NCBI RefSeq assembly: GCF_026460885.1
Contig: NZ_JAOVZW010000008.1
Location: 248,001-312,000 of the forward strand
Direction: 5' to 3'
Length of the DNA: 64,000 nucleotides
Origin: Chryseobacterium formosum
Lineage (GTDB): Bacteria > Bacteroidota > Bacteroidia > Flavobacteriales > Weeksellaceae
The position numbers and the translations under genes are program-made. Each line of letters starts with the position of its first letter. Position 1 is the stretch's first letter. The notes beneath the pieces are model-generated. The model saw only the letters and a program-made list of their open reading frames with translations. It ran no database searches and had not been told where the DNA came from. Below are positions 24,534 to 32,869 of this stretch, piece by piece.

Positions 24534-24586
24534 ATTTAGAATTGTTCTACAAAACTATGTAATTGTTTTTAATAATTCTAAATAAA
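24534..24586 (-). promoter_or_regulatory. Promoter and iron-regulon-like motif of the T9SS HmuY gene
   Basis: On the minus strand, ATTTAGAAT (24583-24575), the -7 box TAGTTTTG (24557-24550) and ATTCTAAAT (24542-24534). The segment GTAATTGTTTTTAATWATTC (plus-strand orientation) is nearly identical at 26043. Confidence 0.65.
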
Positions 24587-24664
24587 AACAAGATAAATAT
24601 CATGTTTTACTAATTTTTTTTCATTAAAATTTATTTACAAATGGTTGTTATTCATTTTGTTAAC

Positions 24665-24700
24665 AAAAAAAGGTTGACTACAATTTGTAGTCAACCTTTT
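24665..24700 (-). terminator. Intrinsic terminator after the choice-of-anchor T9SS gene
   Basis: A perfect 12-bp stem AAGGTTGACTAC / GTAGTCAACCTT with a 5-base loop. Seven T follow on the minus strand, and a shorter T run on the plus strand makes it nearly bidirectional. Confidence 0.9.
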
Positions 24701-24720
24701 CAGAATATATTTTAAATCAA

Positions 24721-26010
24721 TTATTTCTTGATAAATTTTGAATGAGATACTGTTTTGTTATCATCTTCTGAAGTAAAGATATATACGCCAGTAGCTAAAG
24801 AAGAAACATCAAATCTATTATTGTTAACGGCGCCTTGTGCAACTAAATTTCCTGATGCAGAATAAACTTTCACAGATTTCACATTTGATTTACCTACAAA
24901 CTGAATTTCGTTGTTTGCATTGATAACAAATTGGAAAATATTCGTGTTAGCTTTGATATTTGTAGTTCCTAAGTTTGCTAATACATCATAGACAACATTA
25001 TCTACATAAGCTGCAGAATGTGTTGCTGCTCCAGTAAATTTCCATACGATATATTGTTTAGTAGAAGTTGGTACATCTAATACGAATGTTTGAGGAGAAG
25101 AGCCCACGGCAATAGTTGTTGGTGCACCTAAAGAAGTAAACGTTGTCATATCTGTCAGATTTGTTACCATACCTGCCTCGATGGTAGAACTACCTGTAGA
25201 ATTGGCTGACGCTCCTATTGTGAATTGAAGTTTTTTACTTCCGTCTGGAGCAACGATTTTTGGAGCAACTAAATATGACGATGTTCCCGGCGAATTTGCT
25301 GCATAAAACTGAGCTGTATTACTTCCATTGTTAGCTGCAATATATACATTAATTGCTGAATTGGCTATAACTTTATTCCAACCATTCTGCGGGAGAGAAG
25401 TCGTAGGAGCACCTGGTACAAAAGCGTTAAAGTTTTCGTTGATTGTTCCTACTGCAGGAGCTTCGTAAACAACATCATCAATCAAAGTAGCAGTATGAGC
25501 TGCGGTTGGTGTAATTTTGAAAACAATGTATGAAGATGTAGATGCAGTAATATTTACAGAATAAGATTGATTGCTAGTAGCTGTAATAGAGAAAGGATTT
25601 CCAACTGCAGTAAATGTCGTCATATCAGCAGGGTTTGAAGCCAATCCAATTTGTATTGTTGATGTACCGGGAGATGGAGCACCAGGAGACGGAGCTACTA
25701 AACCTGCAGTAAAAGATAATGTTTTATCTCCAGTTGGAGCTACAATTTGTGGCGTTATAAGGTATGAAGGAGCTGTTCCATTGTTACCTGCATAAGATTG
25801 AACTGCCTTATTTGTACCTGTAGTTACAATCATTAAGGGTGCAGGTGGATATGGTTGTGGGTTAGTTGCTATTATTGCAGACCAGTTATTTTGAGGAAAA
25901 GTAGCATTTCCTGACGTAAATCCATCGAAATTTTCGTTTATAGTTGCAAGTTGCGCATTTGCAGCAACAGCTGAAAACATCAAAGCTCCTAAAAGTAGTT
26001 TTAATTTCAT
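24721..26010 (-). CDS. T9SS-sorted protein with two tandem choice-of-anchor/cleaved-adhesin-type domains
   Basis: 429 residues. Signal peptide MKLKLLLGALMFSAVAANAQ. Two consecutive jelly-roll repeats of about 165 residues each: INENFDGFTSG...PQNNW...SYLITPQIVAPTGDKTLSF...IDDVVYEAP and INENFNAFVPG...PQNGW...SYLVAPKIVAPDGSKKLQF...VDNVVYDV. A T9SS sorting domain ends the protein (VSSLATGVYIFTS, HSKFIKK). These domains resemble the cleaved-adhesin/hemagglutinin units of Porphyromonas gingipain products. With its iron-motif promoter divergent from hmuR, a role in binding heme-carrying host protein is plausible but not shown. Confidence 0.78.
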   Translation of the reverse strand: MKLKLLLGALMFSAVAANAQLATINENFDGFTSGNATFPQNNWSAIIATNPQPYPPAPLMIVTTGTNKAVQSYAGNNGTAPSYLITPQIVAPTGDKTLSFTAGLVAPSPGAPSPGTSTIQIGLASNPADMTTFTAVGNPFSITATSNQSYSVNITASTSSYIVFKITPTAAHTATLIDDVVYEAPAVGTINENFNAFVPGAPTTSLPQNGWNKVIANSAINVYIAANNGSNTAQFYAANSPGTSSYLVAPKIVAPDGSKKLQFTIGASANSTGSSTIEAGMVTNLTDMTTFTSLGAPTTIAVGSSPQTFVLDVPTSTKQYIVWKFTGAATHSAAYVDNVVYDVLANLGTTNIKANTNIFQFVINANNEIQFVGKSNVKSVKVYSASGNLVAQGAVNNNRFDVSSLATGVYIFTSEDDNKTVSHSKFIKK

Positions 26011-26033
26011 TTTTTTCTATTTTTAATATTTTA

Positions 26034-26101
26034 CAAAATTAAGTAATTGTTTTTAATTATTCTAAATTAAAGAATGACATTTATCTTGTTTTAGAATAAT
26101 T
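26034..26101 (-). promoter_or_regulatory. Promoter and iron-regulon-like motif of the choice-of-anchor gene
   Basis: -7 box TAATTTTG (26041-26034, minus). Just upstream, AATTATTCTAAA (26055-26066) is repeated as its exact complement TTTAGAATAATT (26090-26101). Also shares GTAATTGTTTTTAAT with 24559. Confidence 0.65.
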
Positions 26102-26203
26102 AATAATTGCAAAGCAAAGAACATATATTATAATAAGCCTGAGTTATCATTATCAAATTTTTGATAATCCTGTCTATCATGCTTAAAATCATGTGGCAAA
26201 AAT

Positions 26204-26245
26204 AATTATTTATTTTTAACTATTCTAAATAAAGCACTATATTTG
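26204..26245 (+). promoter_or_regulatory. hmu operon promoter with ATTCTAAAT motif
   Basis: ATTCTAAATAAA (26222-26233) lies immediately upstream of a perfect -7 box TATATTTG (26238-26245). The ATG of hmuR follows at 26264. Confidence 0.7.
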
Positions 26246-26263
26246 TGGCAAAATTTTGAGTTT

Positions 26264-28396
26264 ATGAAGAAGAAAGTGCTTTCTATTGTGTCTTTATCCG
26301 CTATTTTTTGGATCCATGCACAGGAAAAAGATTCTCTAAATCAGAAAAAAATAGAAGAAGTTGTCATTACCGGACAATATATGCAGCAATCAATCAACAA
26401 ATCAATTTATAAAGTTGAGGTAATTGATGCTCAACAAATCAAAAATATGGCTGTAACTACAGCGGCCGAAGTTCTGAATCAAAACTTAAATATTCAAATC
26501 GTACCTGATAGCGGAGATGGAAATTCTCAGGCAAATATCATGGGATTAGGTGGAGCTTATACTAAAATCTTAATTGACAATATTCCTGTTGTAACCGACA
26601 GAGGAAGTGGGAATCAAATGGATCTTAGTAAAATCAATGTCAATAATATAGAGCGTATTGAGATTGTAAAAGGAGCAATGGGTGTAGAATATGGAAATAA
26701 CGCCGTAACAGGAGTTATTAATATTATTACCAAAAAAAATTACGCAAAAAAAATCAATGTTAATCTTTCTCTTCAGGAAGAAACTGTTGGTAAAGATTAC
26801 GATTGGTTTAAAAAAGGAAACGGAAGACACGTACAGTCTTTAAACTTGGGTTATAAGATTAATAACGAGTGGACTGTAAGTGCAGATATTAATCATAACG
26901 ATTTCCAAGGATATAAAGGAAAGTATAACGGATATAAGCATTTCAGCGAAGTTAAAAACGGAGAAAGAGGGTATGAATGGCTTCCAAAAGATCAAATAAC
27001 TGCAAATGCAGCGATAAGATATGCTAAAAACAATACTTCATTGTTTTATAAAATTAATTACCTGAAAGAAAACATCAATTTCTATAATCAAAATACTGAA
27101 GATTTTCCATTAGGCGGCGGTAACAGAACGTATATTTCCAACGATAAAGATTATTTTACCAACCGTTGGATTCACCAGTTTAATATTCAAACCCAATTAG
27201 GAAGAATCAACTATTTAGGTGATTTTTCTTATCAAACTCAGGAAAGAGAAACTCAGAATTATAGATATGATGTTCCAAACAGAACGGAAATTTCTCGTAA
27301 TGCTAAAGAAACTTATTATGATTCTAAGGTTTTATACTCAAGAGGTTTATTTAGTAACTTTTTAGACAGTGAAAAATTTAATTTCCAATTAGGTTATGAA
27401 TTAGACAGAACAAGCGGTTTTGCTAGTGCAGAAACAGTTCCAGGACTTGGTACTCGTGAAAATGTAAACCGGGCCATCTTTAGTTATGCTAATTTTATCT
27501 CTGCAGAATGGAAAGTTTCAGATGATTTCTCATTAAGACCGGGATATAGACTGTCTCTAAGTGACAGATTTGATTCTCAATCGAACTATTCATTAACAGC
27601 AAGATATTCAACTTCAGAAAAATCTGACTTAAGAGCAGTTTTTGGTTCATCAAATAGATTTCCAACTTACGAAGAACTTTACACTTATGTTGTAGATGCG
27701 AATCATAACATTCAAGGAAATGAAAATTTAAATCCTGAAACAGGATATTCGGTAGGATTATTTTGGGATTATAAGACTGCTAATTCGAATAACTGGAAAT
27801 TTGATGTGAGCTTATCTGCAATGTATTTGGATGTGAAAAACAGAATCGAGAGCGCTATCATTACCGTGAGTCCACGTGTAGAAACTTTTCTGAATATAAA
27901 TCAGTATAATTCATTGCTATTCGGAGGAGGTTTTACTGCTAAGAAAAATCAGTTTTCATTTAATGCCGGAGTTTCTGTAATGGGTATTTCTCAGGAACTT
28001 ATTGCGGGAAATATTACTTCACCAAACGATTACAATTTTTATGCAGAAGCTAATTTAGCGGCAAACTACACACTTGCTCCAACCAAAACTTTATTTGCAT
28101 TATACTATAAATATACAGGAACTAGAAAACAGTTTGTACAAGAGTCTACAGCAGACGTAAGTGCTCCAGCTAATTTTATTTTAGGCGAAGTGGGTGATTT
28201 TAGTATGCTAAACTTTACTGTTTCTCAACCTTTCTTTAATAATCATTTTGAAATCAGTGCAGGTGTTAAAAACATCTTTGATGTAAGCAGTATCAGAAAT
28301 TCTGTACAATCAGGAGGTGCACATAATGCAGCAGATAGTAATCAGAATCTTTTTTATGGCAGAAGTTATTTTGCCAGACTTAATTATAACTTCTAA
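26264..28396 (+). CDS. hmuR: TonB-dependent heme/hemoprotein receptor, HmuR-like
   Basis: 710 residues from ATG 26264; an in-frame TTG at 26243 overlaps the -7 box. Signal peptide to HAQ, TonB box-like EEVVITGQYMQQSINKS, plug domain (about 40-145: AAEVLNQNLNIQIVPDSGDGNSQANIMGLG, IERIEIVKGAMGVEYGNNAVTGVINIITK), then a 22-strand barrel with NPETGYSVGLFWDY and a terminal Phe (ARLNYNF). First gene of the seven-gene heme operon. It transports heme across the outer membrane using TonB energy; heme specificity is inferred from HmuY, HmuTUV and HmuS downstream. Confidence 0.88.
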   Translation: MKKKVLSIVSLSAIFWIHAQEKDSLNQKKIEEVVITGQYMQQSINKSIYKVEVIDAQQIKNMAVTTAAEVLNQNLNIQIVPDSGDGNSQANIMGLGGAYTKILIDNIPVVTDRGSGNQMDLSKINVNNIERIEIVKGAMGVEYGNNAVTGVINIITKKNYAKKINVNLSLQEETVGKDYDWFKKGNGRHVQSLNLGYKINNEWTVSADINHNDFQGYKGKYNGYKHFSEVKNGERGYEWLPKDQITANAAIRYAKNNTSLFYKINYLKENINFYNQNTEDFPLGGGNRTYISNDKDYFTNRWIHQFNIQTQLGRINYLGDFSYQTQERETQNYRYDVPNRTEISRNAKETYYDSKVLYSRGLFSNFLDSEKFNFQLGYELDRTSGFASAETVPGLGTRENVNRAIFSYANFISAEWKVSDDFSLRPGYRLSLSDRFDSQSNYSLTARYSTSEKSDLRAVFGSSNRFPTYEELYTYVVDANHNIQGNENLNPETGYSVGLFWDYKTANSNNWKFDVSLSAMYLDVKNRIESAIITVSPRVETFLNINQYNSLLFGGGFTAKKNQFSFNAGVSVMGISQELIAGNITSPNDYNFYAEANLAANYTLAPTKTLFALYYKYTGTRKQFVQESTADVSAPANFILGEVGDFSMLNFTVSQPFFNNHFEISAGVKNIFDVSSIRNSVQSGGAHNAADSNQNLFYGRSYFARLNYNF

Positions 28397-28406
28397 AATA
28401 TTAAAA

Positions 28407-29513
28407 ATGAAAAAAATATTAATTGGATTATTGTTTGGGGCTTCTTTGGTTTCTCAGTCTTGTATCAACGATAACGAAGATCCGATTGCTGTTGCTCCAA
28501 TTGATGGGTCTACAGTAGATATCAGTGTTGGTGGTCCTACACAACCTAATCAGGTTTGGTTTGATCTTAGCGAAAATAAGAGAGTTTTAACAAAAAGAAC
28601 AGATTGGGAGCTTGCTTTTTATTCAGGAAGTGCTTTCAAGGTGGTTTTGAACTCTTCAATCCAAATGGCAGCAGGAAAAATACCTAATGCAACAAATATT
28701 GATGCGGTAACAGAAGCTAGTTTAGCATCTTTAAAAACTCAGGTTGAGGTAGCTAATTTTGATGTTAATAATGAAATTTATATAGACGATGTAAAAGGAA
28801 ACTTTCCTGGAGGTTATACTGCAATTGGAGAAGTTAAAGCTACTGATTCAGAAAACTCAGTTTATCTTTTAAATATGGGAAAAGATATTTACAATGGCTC
28901 TGTTCCTTTAGGCTCTGTGACTTACAGTGGTGACCCAAGAGGATGGATGAAAATACAGATTGTAAGATCTGGAGATGGGTACAAAGTAAAATACGCTAAA
29001 CTTAGTGAAAGCACTCATAAAGAAATCATCGTAACAAAAAATACAGCATACAACTATAATTTTTTAAGTCTTACCAACGACAAAGAAGTTTTTATTCAGC
29101 CTGAAAAAAAGAAATGGGATCTTTGTTTTACAGTATTTACCAATATAATTACAGGAGCTGGAAGTTACGTTTATGCCGATTTTGTAAATAATAATAATGT
29201 CGGTGGAGTTGGAGTTTATGAAATGAAAATAGCGGCGCCTGCATCAGGCGTTGAAGCATACAATAATTTTAAAGCTTCCGATATTCAGGAGTCTAAATTT
29301 ATTTACAATGATCACACAATAATTGGTGCAAACTGGAGAAATCCTGTAGGAACTAATGGTTTAGAAGTTTATAATGACCGTTTTTATATTATTAAAGATG
29401 CCGACGGATTTTATTTTAAACTTAGATTTTCGCGACTTACAAAAGCTACAACAGATAGCCAAGGTTTAGCTGGTACAAGAGGTTTTCCAACTTTTGAGTA
29501 CAAACCTTTATAA
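28407..29513 (+). CDS. hmuY: HmuY family heme-binding lipoprotein
   Basis: 368 residues from ATG 28407. Lipobox VSQSC (about 15-19). HmuY core: QVWFDLSENKRVLTKRTDWELAFYSGSAFKVVLNSS near the start and FLSLTNDKEVFIQPEKKKWDLCFTVFTN in the middle. Porphyromonas HmuY binds heme with two His; which residues do so here cannot be told by eye. 10 bases after hmuR. It likely captures heme at the surface and passes it to HmuR. At 368 residues it is longer than the ~210-residue P. gingivalis protein. Confidence 0.87.
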   Translation: MKKILIGLLFGASLVSQSCINDNEDPIAVAPIDGSTVDISVGGPTQPNQVWFDLSENKRVLTKRTDWELAFYSGSAFKVVLNSSIQMAAGKIPNATNIDAVTEASLASLKTQVEVANFDVNNEIYIDDVKGNFPGGYTAIGEVKATDSENSVYLLNMGKDIYNGSVPLGSVTYSGDPRGWMKIQIVRSGDGYKVKYAKLSESTHKEIIVTKNTAYNYNFLSLTNDKEVFIQPEKKKWDLCFTVFTNIITGAGSYVYADFVNNNNVGGVGVYEMKIAAPASGVEAYNNFKASDIQESKFIYNDHTIIGANWRNPVGTNGLEVYNDRFYIIKDADGFYFKLRFSRLTKATTDSQGLAGTRGFPTFEYKPL

Positions 29514-29541
29514 TTCAAAAATAAATCAGATAAAAATAAAA

Positions 29542-30420
29542 ATGAAAAAATTCATACTTGCAGCTTCTGTTTTAATGGCAGTCTATTCTTGCAAAAAAGA
29601 AGCGCATAAACCTACAGAAAACGGAAATGAACTTGTTGCAGAAGCTCCAAAATCAAATAATAAAATTGTAACATTAAACGGTGGAATTACAGAAATCGTT
29701 GCCGCTTTAGGACATGAAAAAGAAATCGTTGCAACAGATGTTACCAGTACGTATCCTGAATCTTTAAAGAAATCTTCAGAAAATTTAGGTCACGTTAGAT
29801 CAATTACAATTGAGCCAATCATGGCGGTTTCTCCAACTTTGATTTTAGCTTCAGATAAAGACATTAATGCTGAATTGATGGGGAAAATCAAAGCTTCAGG
29901 AATCAAAACTGAAACTTTTAAGCAGGAATATACCGTTGAAGGAACTAAAAAATTAATTGCTGAAGTTGCAAAAGCAATAGGGAATACAGATTATCAGAAA
30001 TTAAATGATAAAATTGATGCTGATATCAAACAAGTTCAGCCAATTGCTAAGAAACCAAAAGTTTTATTCATTTACTCAAGAGGGAATATGATGATGGTTT
30101 CAGGTAAAAATACACCAATGGCAGCAATGATTGCTCTTGCCGGAGGTGAAAATGCAGTGAATGATTTTGAAGATTTCAAACCATTAACTCCGGAAGCTGT
30201 TGTAAAAGCAAATCCGGATGTATTATTTTTCTTCTCTAGCGGATTGGAAAGCTCAGGTGGAATAGAAGGTGCTTTAAAAATGCCGGGAGTTTCACAAACC
30301 AACGCAGGGAAAAACAAAAAAGTAATTGCTATGGATGGAGGTTTGATTTCAGGTTTCGGACCAAGAGTGGGAGAGGCTGCAGTTTCATTAAACAAACTTT
30401 TAATTGAAAACGCAAAGTAA
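29542..30420 (+). CDS. hmuT: Heme ABC transporter substrate-binding lipoprotein
   Basis: 292 residues from ATG 29542. Lipobox VYSC near residue 16, then a class III periplasmic binding protein of the BtuF/HmuT type: RIVTLNGGITEIVAALGHEKEIVATDVTSTYPESL (written with the flanking residue), LGHVRSITIEPIMAVSPTLIL, RGNMMMVSGKNTPMAAMIALAGGENAV and GGLISGFGPR. It binds heme in the periplasm for HmuUV. It overlaps hmuU by 17 bases. Confidence 0.9.
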   Translation: MKKFILAASVLMAVYSCKKEAHKPTENGNELVAEAPKSNNKIVTLNGGITEIVAALGHEKEIVATDVTSTYPESLKKSSENLGHVRSITIEPIMAVSPTLILASDKDINAELMGKIKASGIKTETFKQEYTVEGTKKLIAEVAKAIGNTDYQKLNDKIDADIKQVQPIAKKPKVLFIYSRGNMMMVSGKNTPMAAMIALAGGENAVNDFEDFKPLTPEAVVKANPDVLFFFSSGLESSGGIEGALKMPGVSQTNAGKNKKVIAMDGGLISGFGPRVGEAAVSLNKLLIENAK

Positions 30421-31444
30421 ATTATATTTATACATCACATTAAGTTCCATACTGCTTTTTTTTATAGCAGTATGGTCTATTAATACGGGTGTATATGATT
30501 TTGGCGGAAAATCTGCCTTCGAAGTTTTAGGAAAAGTAATAACGGGAGATACCGATTTGTCTTTAAGCGACAAATATATAGTTTGGGAAGTGAGAGCATC
30601 CAGAATTGTAATGGCAATCATCATCGGAAGTATGCTTTCGGTTTCTGGAACAAGTTTACAGGGATTATTCAGAAATCCGTTGGCAACAGGAGATTTAATC
30701 GGGCTTACTGCGGGAGCGACTTTAATGGCAGCAATTACGATTGTTTTAGGAGGATATTTCAGAGAGTATCTTCCTGAAGCAGTACAATTTTCGCTCGTCG
30801 GGATTGCCGCTTTTGTAGGTTCGCTTTTAGCAATGATGCTGGTGTACAAAATTTCTACAAGCGGTGGTAAAACCAATGTGGTCATGATGCTTCTATCGGG
30901 TGTTGCTATTACTGCAATCGGTTTTTCAATCGTAGGTTTTCTTATTTTCATCTCAAAAGACGATCAGTTGAGAGATTTAACGTTCTGGAACATGGGAAGT
31001 TTAGCCGCTGCAACATGGACGAAGAATATTATTTTAACCGTTATTTTAATTATTTCTTATTCAATTCTTTTACCTAAAGGGAAGGCTTTAAACGCAATGA
31101 TGTTGGGTGAAAAAGATGCACAGCATTTGGGAATTAATGTTGAAAGATTAAAAAAACAAATCGTCATTATCGTATCATTAATGGTGGGAAGTTGCGTTGC
31201 ATTTTCCGGAACGATAGGGTTTGTAGGATTGATTGTACCTTACATTTTAAGGCTTTTATTTAAATCAAATTACAATTTTATTTTACCGTTATCAGCAATT
31301 TTCGGAAGTGTTCTATTATTAACAGCAGATACGATTAGCAGAAGTATTGTAGCGCCTTCAGAATTACCCATCGGAATTTTAACTGCAATGATGGGAGCAC
31401 CGATTTTCATTGCTATTTTGTTGAAATTTAAAAAGTCAATTTAA
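30404..31444 (+). CDS. hmuU: Heme ABC transporter permease (FecCD family)
   Basis: 346 residues, TTG start at 30404 inside the end of hmuT; no later ATG keeps the first membrane segment. FecCD/BtuC family with about nine or ten helices: RASRIVMAIIIGSMLSVSGTSLQGLFRNPLATGDLIGLTAG and SGTIGFVGLIVPYILRLL are the family's signature segments. Moves heme through the inner membrane with HmuV. Confidence 0.94.
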   Translation: MKTQSKLYLYITLSSILLFFIAVWSINTGVYDFGGKSAFEVLGKVITGDTDLSLSDKYIVWEVRASRIVMAIIIGSMLSVSGTSLQGLFRNPLATGDLIGLTAGATLMAAITIVLGGYFREYLPEAVQFSLVGIAAFVGSLLAMMLVYKISTSGGKTNVVMMLLSGVAITAIGFSIVGFLIFISKDDQLRDLTFWNMGSLAAATWTKNIILTVILIISYSILLPKGKALNAMMLGEKDAQHLGINVERLKKQIVIIVSLMVGSCVAFSGTIGFVGLIVPYILRLLFKSNYNFILPLSAIFGSVLLLTADTISRSIVAPSELPIGILTAMMGAPIFIAILLKFKKSI

Positions 31445-32214
31445 TGATTAAGGCAAAGCAAATCAGTTATAAACATAAAGAATTTCATATTTTAAACGAT
31501 GTGGATATTTCTTTAGGTTTTGGTGAATTTTTAGCCATTGTCGGTCCAAACGGAGCTGGAAAATCGAGTCTTTTGAGTGTTTTGGCGAATGAAGTGAAAA
31601 CGAATCACAATATTTTATTAAAAGATAAAAACATCAGAGATTGGAAAATTGCCGAACTGTCTAAACATAAAGCTAAATTTTCTCAGCACAATTCCAACGA
31701 TATTCCTTTGGAAGTGAAAGATGTCGTGATGATGGGACGTTATCCGTATTTTGATGCTCAGCCAAAAAAGGAAGATCACGAAGCAATGAACAAAATGATG
31801 TACGAAACCGATGTTTATCATCTAAAAGACAGAGAATACAACACTTTGTCGGGTGGTGAAAAACAGCGTGTTCATTTATCGAGAGTTTTGGCTCAGTTGG
31901 ATAATGAAGTTACTCAAAAATTGCTTTTTCTCGATGAACCGTTGAACAATTTAGATATAAAACATCAGTATAAAGCTTTGGAAATCATCAAAAATTTCAC
32001 AACTCATGAAAATTCAGCGGTCGTAGTTTTACATGATTTAAATCTTGCCGCTCAATATGCTGATAAAATTTTATTGATGAAATCGGGTCAGGTTTCTGCT
32101 TATGGAACTCCGGAAGAGGTTTTTACTGCTGAAAATATAACGACAGCATACAACTTTCCTTGTACCATTTGCGACCATCCGATTACTAAAAACCCAATGA
32201 TTATTTTTGGATAA
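31444..32214 (+). CDS. hmuV: Heme ABC transporter ATP-binding protein
   Basis: 256 residues. Walker A GPNGAGKSS (34-42), Q-loop region FSQHNSNDIPLEVKDVVMMGR, signature LSGGEKQRVHLSRVLAQL, Walker B KLLFLDEPLNNLD and switch His in VVLHDLNLAAQYAD. Its ATG overlaps the hmuU stop by one base (TAATG), a translational-coupling arrangement. Confidence 0.95.
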   Translation: MIKAKQISYKHKEFHILNDVDISLGFGEFLAIVGPNGAGKSSLLSVLANEVKTNHNILLKDKNIRDWKIAELSKHKAKFSQHNSNDIPLEVKDVVMMGRYPYFDAQPKKEDHEAMNKMMYETDVYHLKDREYNTLSGGEKQRVHLSRVLAQLDNEVTQKLLFLDEPLNNLDIKHQYKALEIIKNFTTHENSAVVVLHDLNLAAQYADKILLMKSGQVSAYGTPEEVFTAENITTAYNFPCTICDHPITKNPMIIFG

Positions 32215-32865
32215 ATGGAAGAAAAAGATTTAAAAATATTAGCTCAAAACCTTGGTAATCCACAAGGTGAAAAAGGTATTGAGATTGGTGAAATGATGAA
32301 CGCCACCAATATCGGAATGACTTTAGAAAGTATCCATACCTTATTAATTGAGGATGGAGAAAATATTCTGGAAATTGGTCACGGAAATGCAGCCCACGTC
32401 AAAAGCCTTTTGCATTTAGCCCAAAACATACAATATACAGGAATTGATATTTCTGAAACAATGCATAATGAAGCCAAAAGATTAAATGAAGAATTTAAAA
32501 ATCAGGCTGAATTTGTTTTGTATGAAGGAACGAAACTTCCCTTTGAAGATAAAACTTTCGATAAAATATTTACCGTAAACACTGCTTATTTTTGGAAAGA
32601 ACCGGTGGAATATTTAAATGAAATTTACAGAGTTCTAAAAGACAACGGAACATTTGTTCTCACTTTTGGTCAGCGGGATTTTATGGAAACTTTACCTTTC
32701 ACTCAATTCAATTTTACGCTTTACAATTCAGATGAAATGGAAGAAACAGTTTCTAAAAGTCATTTTAAAAGAATGAAAATTTCCGAAAAAGAAGAGCAGG
32801 TAAAAAGTAAAGCAGGCAACGAAACCGTCACAAGATTATATACAGTTTTAACCATAAAAAAATAA
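32215..32865 (+). CDS. Class I SAM-dependent methyltransferase in the heme operon
   Basis: 216 residues. Motif I ILEIGHGNAAHVKSLLHLA, acidic loop YTGIDISETMHNEAKRLNEEF, motif FDKIFTVNTAYFWKEPVEYLNEIYRVLKDNGTFVL: a Methyltransf_11-type ubiE-like enzyme. It starts on the base after the hmuV stop and ends 4 bases before hmuS, so it is co-translated with heme uptake. Substrate unknown; heme, its breakdown product or a siderophore-like molecule are possibilities. Confidence 0.85.
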   Translation: MEEKDLKILAQNLGNPQGEKGIEIGEMMNATNIGMTLESIHTLLIEDGENILEIGHGNAAHVKSLLHLAQNIQYTGIDISETMHNEAKRLNEEFKNQAEFVLYEGTKLPFEDKTFDKIFTVNTAYFWKEPVEYLNEIYRVLKDNGTFVLTFGQRDFMETLPFTQFNFTLYNSDEMEETVSKSHFKRMKISEKEEQVKSKAGNETVTRLYTVLTIKK

Positions 32866-32869
32866 AAAA

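Noticed and set aside
26034-26245. Riboswitch in the hmuR-T9SS divergent region
   Set aside because: The repeats sit at promoter positions and are short and symmetrical, fitting protein binding; no conserved riboswitch core is visible.
30400-30951. Long minus-strand reading frame of 183 codons
   Set aside because: Antisense to hmuU; low-complexity Pro/Ile/Ala composition arises from the permease codons.
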